Shown here piece by piece: positions 55,467 to 64,000 of a stretch of 64,000 nucleotides of DNA. This stretch comes from Moritella marina ATCC 15381 (lineage in GTDB: Bacteria; Pseudomonadota; Gammaproteobacteria; Enterobacterales; Moritellaceae). Within the stretch, counting starts at the first letter, position 1, and every line of letters starts with the position of its first letter. Made by a program: the position numbers and the translations under genes. Below the pieces are notes generated by a model. It was not told the DNA's origin and ran no database searches. It was given only the letters and a program-made list of their open reading frames with translations. The stretch spans positions 434,001 through 498,000 of the forward strand of contig NZ_CP044399.1 in assembly GCF_008931805.1 (NCBI RefSeq), in the 5' to 3' direction.

Positions 55467-57611
55467 CTACTGATATACGTTGTTGATAACAGGGGTGTTG
55501 AACCAATTTTCATATGGGTTCTCTTCCTCGTCGAGCTTAGTTAACTTTGCTTCAATGAAATTAGCAAAGTCAGGGTAAGCGACAGAAATGTCGATACCTT
55601 CGTATGGTGGCGCCCATTGGGTACCAATTTCAACTGCCCAAGGAAGATTACGTTCATCTCTAAATATAAGTGGAAGGGCGTAACGATCATCCTGTAGACC
55701 AAAGTAGTCGCTTGTACCTAGGCTAGTCATAGGGCTATCCGCTAAATGAATTTCTAAAGGTCGGCCGGGCATAGTACCAGCGAAGAAATCATTACGACGG
55801 CGATCTGTCGTTGCAAATATGAACGGATCTAATGGCATAGTGGGTACTGCGGATTGATCTATTGGTGTTAATAATGGCATGGTAATATTAAACGTGAATT
55901 GATCGCTGTTGCTACAGCCTACTTCTGTCTTATAGAAACTGAAGCCACAATTACTTTTTTCAAATGTTTCTTTTAGGTCAGCTGTTACGATCACGACTGC
56001 ATTATTTTGATTTTTTTCTAGTGGTGTTGCACCTTGTACTATTTGCCCATCATGAGTGAGCTTAACCAGATCCTCATCTATTTGTGAACGGAGTACGCCA
56101 GGTAACTGTATCGCAAAACCATTGGCATAATCAGCGCCGTATGCGGCTAACTGTCCAGTGACATCAACTCTGACGACTTTACTGTTTTGAATTACTTGTG
56201 TGACCCGATAATAAATAACAACATCATTGAAATCATAATCACCGAGTTCTGGCCACATATCCTCGTAGGCAATGGTGACAAAATCACTTTCACTTGGGTA
56301 ATGTAGATAAGTGGTGTTGGCTGCTGTGATATTGATTTGGTAATCTTCGACTTCACCATTAACGTAACCACCATTATTACTCGCGTCTTCAACATCACCG
56401 ACACGAAAACGAGCCCAGCTTTCGCCTGCAACCGCATTATCGGGTACGCTGATTAGAATATCATGTGTACCTGGCGATAGTTGTAAGCCACTGATAGCGC
56501 GCTCGTTGGCATCATCAAAGTCGCCATCACGGTTCCAATCAAACCAAGCATTGATATAAGTTGTTGCACCACCACCTATGACAACATTGACTTGGGCATC
56601 TAAACCTGGAATGAGACTGGTTTTGAATGACACACCATCTTCATCATCAATACTGATGCTTTCATCTGAGCTTGGGTAAATTATTGCATCTGATTCAGCA
56701 TCGATATTCGAGCCTAAAAAGTAATTATTGTAATTAATTAGATGTCTTGCCCCATTATTTGCCAATGAAGTGCCGTAAGAGTCTGGTGCATCGCCGTAAT
56801 CGGTATTGGACGAAGTAACAGGGGCGTTGGCACAGCGGGCACCGTCATTGCTGTTAGTTGGTGCTGCTTGAGCAAAATACACCGTCTCACCTGTGATGTT
56901 ATCTGGATCGGTAATGTCAGTTCGGTACACGTTACCGTCGCTATTACGCACAAAATAAAGAAACCCTGAAACATCAAAATAAGCGGCGCCAAAATTACCG
57001 GCGGTGAACCCTGTATTTGCGACAACGCTAGCCGATCCGTTAGTTGGGTTTATACGGTAGAGATCACCGCTGCTACCTTCTACTGCATAGATGTTGCCAT
57101 CAATGGGGTGGAAGGCAAAGTCGGCAATCATTATACTTTGATTAGCACCGTTTATTTTTTTTATCGTCAGGTATTCGGGGTCTGTGTCATCCAATGTAGT
57201 GTAGAAAAGCCCGGTATTTTTACGGTAAAAATAATATTTATTGTCGTAAATATCACCGACATAAAAATTATTGGTTGGCGGATTTGTGAAAGGTAATACA
57301 GTGCCTTTAAAATCACTATCAAATTGGACAAGCGCAAGTTGATTTTTATTAAAACCGTAAATGAAACGGTCTGCTTCGTTGAAGGCGATAGCGTTAATCG
57401 TGTTAGTACCTAGGTTATCATCAACTTGCAGTGTTTGTACCGCACCTGTTGATAAATCGACAGACTTATAATGGGTGGCATTATTGCTATATTGAGATAA
57501 AAAAGCCTCGGTAGGGCACAAATCAAAAGGTGCAGCGTAGGCTAAATTACCCCCAGCGACATAGATCAATACAGAGAAAAATATATTCGGTATATAAGAA
57601 GATTTAATCAT
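55467..57611 (-). CDS. LruC-domain secreted protein
   Basis: This is a 714-residue exported protein. The N-terminus has a signal-like helix (IFFSVLIYVAGGNLAYA). Residues about 30-265 form a propeller-like repeat region (LVQFDSDFKG, AEGSSGDLYRINPTNGSA). A GEVEDY-type domain follows (YGDAPDSYGTSLANNGARH through NGEVEDYQIN, about 275-430). The C-terminal LruC domain begins EDMWPELGDYDFNDVVIYYRV (about 447). LruC was named from a Leptospira surface protein; such proteins are outer-membrane or surface attached, with no known enzyme activity. It forms a two-gene unit with the lipoprotein gene. Confidence 0.87.
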   Translation of the reverse strand: MIKSSYIPNIFFSVLIYVAGGNLAYAAPFDLCPTEAFLSQYSNNATHYKSVDLSTGAVQTLQVDDNLGTNTINAIAFNEADRFIYGFNKNQLALVQFDSDFKGTVLPFTNPPTNNFYVGDIYDNKYYFYRKNTGLFYTTLDDTDPEYLTIKKINGANQSIMIADFAFHPIDGNIYAVEGSSGDLYRINPTNGSASVVANTGFTAGNFGAAYFDVSGFLYFVRNSDGNVYRTDITDPDNITGETVYFAQAAPTNSNDGARCANAPVTSSNTDYGDAPDSYGTSLANNGARHLINYNNYFLGSNIDAESDAIIYPSSDESISIDDEDGVSFKTSLIPGLDAQVNVVIGGGATTYINAWFDWNRDGDFDDANERAISGLQLSPGTHDILISVPDNAVAGESWARFRVGDVEDASNNGGYVNGEVEDYQINITAANTTYLHYPSESDFVTIAYEDMWPELGDYDFNDVVIYYRVTQVIQNSKVVRVDVTGQLAAYGADYANGFAIQLPGVLRSQIDEDLVKLTHDGQIVQGATPLEKNQNNAVVIVTADLKETFEKSNCGFSFYKTEVGCSNSDQFTFNITMPLLTPIDQSAVPTMPLDPFIFATTDRRRNDFFAGTMPGRPLEIHLADSPMTSLGTSDYFGLQDDRYALPLIFRDERNLPWAVEIGTQWAPPYEGIDISVAYPDFANFIEAKLTKLDEEENPYENWFNTPVINNVYQ

Positions 57612-57850
57612 TTTTAATTCCTCGATCCTTGGATGAGTACATTGGTATGTATCTCATCTTAACTGCATATTTTGAGCCAGTATTTTTTTCATTTTAAAAC
57701 AGTAACTTAAAGTTAACTCTTGGTTTGAGTTGCAAATTGCAATGCATAATGAAAATCAATTTGTAGATATTGCAACATTATTGCAGTCGTTATCGTTGAG
57801 GGAAGTTCAGTGACGGTGAGGTTATTTATGCGTTAATGATGGAGTTTGCT

Positions 57851-57941
57851 AGCTAGGTCACACTTGTGAATAGGGCGCTCTTTTGCCCTTCAAACGGCTA
57901 AAACATGCTTTTATGGTGCTAAACATGATCGAGTTAACACT
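57851..57941. promoter_or_regulatory. Two-part element upstream of the porin (copy B)
   Basis: AGCTAGGTCACACTT at 57851-57865 and AAACATGATC-G-AGTTAACACT at 57921-57941 match copy A before glgX (51750-51841) at 13 of 15 and 20 of 21 bases, while the sequence between them is not similar. Confidence 0.55.
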
Positions 57942-57987
57942 GTATTTCACGCGCAGGTTGAACAATCTCTGAAATACGCCCTAGTTA

Positions 57988-58003
57988 AGTGATCTGACTC
58001 ATA
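57988..58003 (+). promoter_or_regulatory. CRP-like site upstream of the porin
   Basis: AGTGATCTGACTCATA keeps eight of ten consensus positions of TGTGA-N6-TCACA. It lies upstream of the MalT-like boxes, as in enteric maltose promoters. It is a prediction only. Confidence 0.45.
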
Positions 58004-58033
58004 AAAAATACCACTTATGTTTTTCTCAGCCTT

Positions 58034-58069
58034 TTTCATCCTCCTTAAATTAGCTGGGGGTGGAGGAGG
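58034..58069 (+). promoter_or_regulatory. MalT-box-like sequences upstream of the porin
   Basis: GTGGAGGAGG (58060-58069) fits the MalT box GGGGA[T/G]GAGG at nine of ten positions. On the other strand at 58034-58044, GGAGGATGAAA contains the core GGATGA. They lie about 105-140 bp before the porin start. Confidence 0.5.
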
Positions 58070-58173
58070 TCGGTGATTAAAAAAATCCTTAATATGAATT
58101 TGTCTTCAAGGCAGTAGCAATGTGATTACCGCCTTTAAAAATGAAACCAAACTCTTTCAAGGATTTAGAAAAT

Positions 58174-59514
58174 ATGAAAAATTTAAATCGTGTTGCAATT
58201 GCTGTATCAGCTGCCTTACTTACTTCTGCTGTCGGCGCTGTTGATTTTAATGGCTATATGCGAGCTGGTACTGGTCTTAGCGGTAATAATGGCGAGAATT
58301 ATTCGTTTGAAAAAAATAAGATTGGTCGTTTAGGTAATGAAAATGACTTATATGCAGAGTTTGGTTTCCGCCAAGAATTACCAAAAATCACTGGTATGGA
58401 AGATCAAAAATGGGTTGTTGATGCCATGATAGCGCAGGGCAACTCAGGTAATAATGGTTGGGAAGACGGCGACTTCAATGTTGCACAATTTAACGTCCAA
58501 GCGACTGGATTATTTGCTAGCGATAAAGACGCGACATTATGGGCTGGTAAACGTTATTACCAACGTAAAGATATTCACATTACCGATTTCTATTACCTAA
58601 ATACGTCTGGTGGTGCTGGTGGTGGTATCGAAAATGTCAGTGTTGGTCCTGGTAAATTATCAGCAGCATGGATGTTAGATGACGGCACTCAAAAATTAAC
58701 CACAACAAAGCAAGAATACCAATGGGTAGAAAAAGATACAGATAATGATCCGAGTACAGAACCAGATCGAACTTGGGAGCAAGTCGATGTAGTGACCGAA
58801 AAATCAGATAGTGTAAATGGCCATATTTTTGATGTTCGTTACGCAGGTCTTAACCTCTGGAGCGATGCAACGTTAGAACTGGCCGCTGTATATAATTTTG
58901 CTAATGAAAGTGAAGGACAAGACGTTAAAGCTGATGATGGCGTGATGTTAACCGCTATTGTACAACAAGGTTTAAGTAACGGCTTTAACCAAACAGTATT
59001 GCAATATGGTACTAGCTCTTATGGTGCACAAATGGCTGACTTAGGTAGTGGTGCTTGGTTTGACCGTTCAGGTGAGCAAAATGATGCGAATGGTTATCGT
59101 GTGATTAACTGGGGTGTGATGAGCTTTGGCGATAAAATCGAAGTTGGTCATCAGTTAATGTATGCAGCATCAACGGATGCATCATACGGAGATGGTGTTA
59201 CTGGCAGCACGGTTACAGTTAAGGGTGACCATAGTTTGATGAGTGCTGTTGTACGTCCTATGTACAAGTGGAATCAAAATATGAAGACCATCTTAGAGTT
59301 AGGTGTGTTCTCTGAGTCATATGATGGCCGTGATGATAAAGGCGGCAGCAAAGCGACTATCGCCCAAGCATGGTCGATGGGCGAAAGCTTCTGGGCTCGA
59401 CCTGAAATCCGCGTATTTGCGTCATACTTAACAGATGATGAAGGGACTACGATGGGATCAAGTAAAGGCGATAGCGACTACTCAATCGGTATGCAAGTTG
59501 AAGCTTGGTTCTAA
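58174..59514 (+). CDS. LamB-type carbohydrate porin (maltoporin family)
   Basis: This is a 446-residue outer-membrane porin from ATG 58174. The signal peptide is NRVAIAVSAALLTSAVGA and the mature protein starts VDFNGYMRAGTGLSG, the common maltoporin opening. Further family blocks are RLGNENDLYAEFGFRQEL, LWAGKRYYQRKDIHITDFYYLNTSGGAGGGIE (about residues 120-152) and the C-terminal FWARPEIRVFASYL with a final aromatic Phe for barrel insertion. It should let maltodextrins or related sugars through the outer membrane. Predicted MalT and CRP sites upstream agree. No malE/F/G/K genes are near. Confidence 0.9.
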   Translation: MKNLNRVAIAVSAALLTSAVGAVDFNGYMRAGTGLSGNNGENYSFEKNKIGRLGNENDLYAEFGFRQELPKITGMEDQKWVVDAMIAQGNSGNNGWEDGDFNVAQFNVQATGLFASDKDATLWAGKRYYQRKDIHITDFYYLNTSGGAGGGIENVSVGPGKLSAAWMLDDGTQKLTTTKQEYQWVEKDTDNDPSTEPDRTWEQVDVVTEKSDSVNGHIFDVRYAGLNLWSDATLELAAVYNFANESEGQDVKADDGVMLTAIVQQGLSNGFNQTVLQYGTSSYGAQMADLGSGAWFDRSGEQNDANGYRVINWGVMSFGDKIEVGHQLMYAASTDASYGDGVTGSTVTVKGDHSLMSAVVRPMYKWNQNMKTILELGVFSESYDGRDDKGGSKATIAQAWSMGESFWARPEIRVFASYLTDDEGTTMGSSKGDSDYSIGMQVEAWF

Positions 59515-59612
59515 GCCCTTGCAAATTGTCTCTATACGCTATACTTAACAATGCAAGATAGTTAAAGGGGAACTCTTTTTGTTTGCAGCAAAAACCCCTA
59601 GTAATAAAGATG

Positions 59613-59643
59613 CCTAACAGTGAATGCTGTTAGGTATTTTTTT
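59613..59643. terminator. Bidirectional terminator between the porin gene and the sensor-kinase gene
   Basis: CCTAACAG (59613-59620) and CTGTTAGG (59627-59634) are followed by TATTTTTTT. Before the IS arrived, this hairpin overlapped the kinase stop (TAA at 59632-59630 on the minus strand). Confidence 0.85.
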
Positions 59644-59709
59644 GTTTGGCTGAAAAGGGCTCATTATGTAGTGGTCAAGTAAAACTGTACACCTAGATAG
59701 GCGTTTAAA

Positions 59710-60854
<1,145 letters not shown>

Positions 60855-60910
60855 TGTGTACACCGTTTTTATGTTGAGGGTATTCTATCCCATTTAGGTG
60901 TACAGATTCA

Positions 60911-62887
60911 TTAAACCACTTCATTAGTGTTATCGCCCGTTAACCATGTGTTAAGCGCTTTACTGAGTGTTTCTGGAGAAATAGGCTTAGTGATGTAATC
61001 ATCCATCCCAGCAGCAAGACATTTTTCCCGATCGCCCTGCATGGCATTAGCGGTCATGGCAATAATAGGCACTTGATGGTTAATCTGCGTCGACTGAGAA
61101 CTGCGAATAAGAGTAGCCGCCTCGTAACCATCCATTATCGGCATTTGGCAATCCATAAGTACTAAGTCATAAGTTTTATTTTCAAGAGCATGTACAGCTT
61201 CCTCACCGTTATTAACGACATCGGCGAAAAAACCTAATTTTTTAAGAATGCCCATTGCGACTAATTGGTTAGTCAGGCTATCTTCGGCAAGTAAAATACG
61301 TGCGTTTTTATGCGTAGTGGGTGCTATCACGTGTTTAGTTTCGGGGATGGAAATTAACTGTGTTTGAGCCTTGATAAAGCGAGCGGTAAACCAGAATTCA
61401 GCACCTTTACCTTCTGCACTGATAATGCCTATTTCGCCGCCCATCAACTCAGATAACTGCTTTGATATAGAGAGACCTAAACCTGTGCCGCAATATTGAC
61501 GTGTAGTAGATGAATCAACCTGCGTAAATTTATCAAATAATAGTTCTTGTCTACTCTTCGGTATACCTATACCAGTATCTTTTATGGCAAAGCGGATCAG
61601 CGAATCATGCTCGGTGGTTGATAATAAATTTACCGTAATGATTATTTCACCCTGTGCGGTAAATTTAATCGCGTTACCGAGTAGATTTGTGAAAACTTGT
61701 CGTAATCGCCCTGGGTCGCCTTGGATAAATGCGGGCACTTCGGAGGACATCGCACAACTAAATTCTAATCCTTTAGTTTTAATTTGCTGTGCGTAAAGAG
61801 TAGATAAATCGTTAATCATTTTATGTAAATCAAAATCAATGACTTCGAGATTAAGCTGTCCCGATTCTATTTTTGAAAAATCGAGAATATCGTTAATGAG
61901 ACTCAGGAGTGACTCCCCGCTGGCGCGAGCGACTTGTGCATAGTGGCGCTGTTCATCCTTGAGCTGTGTATCTAACAACAAACCGAGCATGCCGATAACG
62001 CCATTCATTGGCGTGCGGATCTCGTGGCTCATATTAGCGAGAAACTCACTTTTGGCGCTATTTGATTCTTCGGCCTTTTTAGCAAGTATGTTGGTGGTGA
62101 CGATATTTTCCAGCAATTCTTCATTCATTTCGCTGATTTTCTTGGCCATGACATTGGCACGGTTTGTTTCATTACTTGCTTGCAGGGCTGATTGCATTGC
62201 TTCATTTTTGCTGATTAACAGTGATTCTTGGCTAGTTAAAATATTATTACGCATGATATTAAAATTTTCGGTTAACTGACCTATTTCATCTTTTGAGACT
62301 GGCGGTAAACTAATATCAAAGTTACCGTTGGCCAATTCCTTGGTCGCTTGTTTCAGCTTTAATATGGGTAATTGGATTAATCGGTTTTGCATAAACAGTT
62401 CAATGCAGATAATTAACAGCATCATCACGATTAAAAAAATCTTAAGTTCCCAGATGCGCTGTTCGGTAAATTCGTGCTTGGCGGTCCAATCTATGTGTAG
62501 GACAAGGTAACCTATGGTTATATTTTCATTCACTAGTGGGTAATCAATGCGAATATGGTTCGGATGTTGTTCTGCCAGTATCGCTTTATTTGATGAAAAT
62601 AAAGGGTACTTCTGTTTTTTATCGGCGTCGTATAATGTCAGATGGGCCCAATTTTGTTGGTGTAGCTGTTTTTGATAATCTAATGATGAATATAATGCTG
62701 AAAAATCACTGGCGATTAGATGCCTAATCACATCACTTTCGATAGATCTGATTTCATTTTGCATCTGTTCTCTGAAATCTGCCTGGGCATAATTAAATAA
62801 TTTTGGCGCCCAATACCAATTAATCACACTAGTGAAAACAAAAAATCCAATAAGGACTGGAACCATTAATTTAAATTTAATGCTCAT
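60911..62887 (-). CDS. Hybrid sensor histidine kinase with receiver domain, 3' end supplied by the IS
   Basis: This is a 658-residue inner-membrane protein. It has TM1 at about 7-28, a periplasmic part of about 110 residues, TM2 at about 150-168, a HAMP domain ([21 protein letters not shown]) and a coiled coil. HisKA follows with [21 protein letters not shown] (phospho-His about residue 288), then HATPase ([37 protein letters not shown]). The C-terminal receiver has [11 protein letters not shown] and [15 protein letters not shown] (Asp about 578). The last residues VV and the stop come from the IS end. Before insertion the frame ran on to PFSAKQKNT and a stop at 59632-59630. The receiver domain is complete, so function is probably kept. 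It is 8 bp after the PhnD-like gene. Confidence 0.92.
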   Translation of the reverse strand: MSIKFKLMVPVLIGFFVFTSVINWYWAPKLFNYAQADFREQMQNEIRSIESDVIRHLIASDFSALYSSLDYQKQLHQQNWAHLTLYDADKKQKYPLFSSNKAILAEQHPNHIRIDYPLVNENITIGYLVLHIDWTAKHEFTEQRIWELKIFLIVMMLLIICIELFMQNRLIQLPILKLKQATKELANGNFDISLPPVSKDEIGQLTENFNIMRNNILTSQESLLISKNEAMQSALQASNETNRANVMAKKISEMNEELLENIVTTNILAKKAEESNSAKSEFLANMSHEIRTPMNGVIGMLGLLLDTQLKDEQRHYAQVARASGESLLSLINDILDFSKIESGQLNLEVIDFDLHKMINDLSTLYAQQIKTKGLEFSCAMSSEVPAFIQGDPGRLRQVFTNLLGNAIKFTAQGEIIITVNLLSTTEHDSLIRFAIKDTGIGIPKSRQELLFDKFTQVDSSTTRQYCGTGLGLSISKQLSELMGGEIGIISAEGKGAEFWFTARFIKAQTQLISIPETKHVIAPTTHKNARILLAEDSLTNQLVAMGILKKLGFFADVVNNGEEAVHALENKTYDLVLMDCQMPIMDGYEAATLIRSSQSTQINHQVPIIAMTANAMQGDREKCLAAGMDDYITKPISPETLSKALNTWLTGDNTNEVV

Positions 62888-62895
62888 CAGGTTCC

Positions 62896-63738
62896 TTACT
62901 TTGGTTGGATATAAAATCTTTTTAGGTTCATGCTTTTCAAAGGTTCATAATCAGCCATCGTGGCGATGGTTATTTGTGGCATCGGAATACCCTGCAGTAA
63001 TACTGCTGTGGCCTCCGTTTTCCCCATGTTGATTAACGCGGCGGTTACTTTTTCAATATCGCGGCTTGCAACGCGAGGGTGCGCGGCTATTGGGTGTGAT
63101 GCTACTGGCGTGGTTTTATGTATTACTCTTAAGGCTTGCTGATATTCTATTTTTTGTTTTTTAAGGGTTTTACCGACCCCACCACCGGCTTGAGTATCAC
63201 CAAGCAATACATTGAGATAGACAGAACCATGAGTATTTACATACACAGGGGTGATCTGGATATTAAATATATCATGTAGTTCTTGGCGCATTTGTAATGA
63301 TGCACCAAGGGCATTGGGTGAAGGGAATGCAATTTTAGCGCCGTTGAGCTGTGCTACATTTTTTATTGGGCTGTCTTTTTGAACGACCAATACGCCGTGT
63401 AATTTTTTCGAACCATCTTTGACGAGGGGAATATAGCCTTGTAGCTGATTGCCTAAGACAAAATGATAAGGGTTCATGTAGACAAAATCATACGTTCCAG
63501 CCATAAATTTTTTCTCAAATTCATTTATATTGGGCGCACCTTCTAACTTAAATTGGAGACCTGTTTCAACTGTTAGCTGTTCAAGTATTGGGATCCAGAT
63601 AGCAGTTAACTTTCGTGCTTCAAACTGCGGCACCACTCCCACGATATAAACCTTTTCCTCGGCATGTACTGTGATCGAAAAGAGTAACTTTAGGCTAAAG
63701 AAAGTGATCAGCAAGAATCGTAATTTAAATATGTACAT
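62896..63738 (-). CDS. PhnD-like periplasmic binding protein, likely sensor partner of the kinase
   Basis: This is a 280-residue exported protein of the phosphate/phosphonate-binding (PhnD) family. The signal peptide is [19 protein letters not shown], and the mature protein begins [29 protein letters not shown]. The central [31 protein letters not shown] and the later [17 protein letters not shown] are usual for the group. There are no ABC transporter subunit genes next to it. It lies 8 bp before a hybrid kinase gene, an arrangement in which such proteins act as ligand receptors for the kinase. The ligand is unknown. Confidence 0.87.
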   Translation of the reverse strand: MYIFKLRFLLITFFSLKLLFSITVHAEEKVYIVGVVPQFEARKLTAIWIPILEQLTVETGLQFKLEGAPNINEFEKKFMAGTYDFVYMNPYHFVLGNQLQGYIPLVKDGSKKLHGVLVVQKDSPIKNVAQLNGAKIAFPSPNALGASLQMRQELHDIFNIQITPVYVNTHGSVYLNVLLGDTQAGGGVGKTLKKQKIEYQQALRVIHKTTPVASHPIAAHPRVASRDIEKVTAALINMGKTEATAVLLQGIPMPQITIATMADYEPLKSMNLKRFYIQPK

Positions 63739-63960
63739 GTAAAGGTCCTTTTATCGACGCATGTAGTGAATTGGAAAAAGCGAACTTATAAACACCTCTG
63801 CATTGAATTTGCTGTGATAAAACTTATCGCAATAGGGATCTAGGGCGCAGTAATTAAGTATTGTAGATAACTGTTAAATTGACGAAAGTTATGCGTAATA
63901 AAATCGATCAGACCGTGAGCGCGAAGCCTTATGTTTTTTCCGTCGTCGGAGGTTGAAAAT
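63739..63960. other. Divergent region before the last gene
   Basis: Promoters of the PhnD-like gene (minus) and of the gene starting at 63961 (plus) must lie here. No clear boxes are seen. GGAGGT at 63948-63953 is a strong ribosome site for ATG 63961. Confidence 0.4.
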
Positions 63961-64000
63961 ATGATAGTAAATAGTGAGGGGATTCATGAGAATGTCGAGA
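63961..64000 (+). CDS. Start of a gene cut by the window end
   Basis: ATG 63961 follows GGAGGT by 7 bases and opens the frame MIVNSEGIHENVE, still open at the window edge. Another ATG at 63986 in a different frame also has a GAGGGG site, so the choice is not final. The product cannot be identified from 13 codons. Confidence 0.5.
   Translation, partial: MIVNSEGIHENVE

Larger units (their letters stand above)
57612..58173. promoter_or_regulatory. Divergent control region between the LruC gene and the porin gene
   Basis: This 562-bp region contains the two-part element shared with glgX (57851-57941), a CRP-like site (57988-58003) and MalT-box-like sequences (58034-58069) in front of the porin. 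No gene is supported, but ATG 58141 is an in-frame alternative porin start. Confidence 0.6.

Overview
The window is about 40% G+C and looks like the chromosome of a marine, probably cold-adapted gammaproteobacterium, most likely Moritella or a close relative. That placement is an inference. It rests on the purB-hflD-mnmA-rluE block close to a monomeric isocitrate dehydrogenase, an epmC-yfcL pair, a type I secreted lipase with its own foldase, a general amino-acid (Aap) transporter, two BCCT carriers, an LruC-domain secreted protein and an IS3-family element. I saw no rRNA, tRNA, CRISPR array, prophage or defence island.

Layout. 1-4.5 kb: aapJQMP amino-acid ABC transporter, with aapQ frameshifted. 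4.5-7.7 kb: an SpoIIAA-like protein, then the peroxide-defence genes ahpF and ahpC; ahpC has a recognisable OxyR-type operator. 7.7-11.6 kb: two GNAT acetyltransferases, an Mpo1-like protein, a PLP enzyme of the cysteine-desulfurase-like type and a 2OG-Fe dioxygenase. 12-20.7 kb: purB, hflD, mnmA, rluE, a surface acyltransferase and idh. 21-26 kb: a small monooxygenase, cnoX and a secreted DUF1800/DUF1501 pair.

26-35.3 kb is the most unusual part. Two close BCCT transporter paralogues, each with the same 5' leader and the same terminator, flank a tightly packed five-gene c-di-GMP signalling cassette: a Crp/Fnr-type regulator, a periplasmic solute-binding protein, an HD-GYP phosphodiesterase with a periplasmic sensor, a small periplasmic protein resembling the molybdopterin-oxidoreductase (SUOX-type) fold, and a GGDEF cyclase without an I-site. 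Both BCCT genes are preceded by an identical-length seven-codon leader ORF whose stop overlaps the transporter start.

35.4-43.6 kb: a second small monooxygenase, a LysE-type exporter broken by an in-frame TAG, a LysR regulator divergent from an MFS pump plus old yellow enzyme, a lone assimilatory nitrate reductase (nasA) with a good sigma-54 promoter and an NtrC-like site, and a TrhA/hemolysin III membrane protein. 43.8-49.7 kb: a membrane-anchored propeller-like protein, epmC, an ATP-NAD-kinase-like gene, yfcL, and lipase plus foldase. 49.7-59.5 kb: glgX, a six-EF-hand protein beside a BaeSR-like two-component system, a lipoprotein plus LruC-domain protein, and a LamB-type porin with MalT-box-like and CRP-like sites. 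A two-part DNA element at nearly constant spacing lies upstream of both glgX and the porin. 59.7-63.7 kb: a complete IS3-family element that has rewritten the last codons of a hybrid sensor kinase, which is paired with a PhnD-like binding protein. The window closes at the start of another gene.
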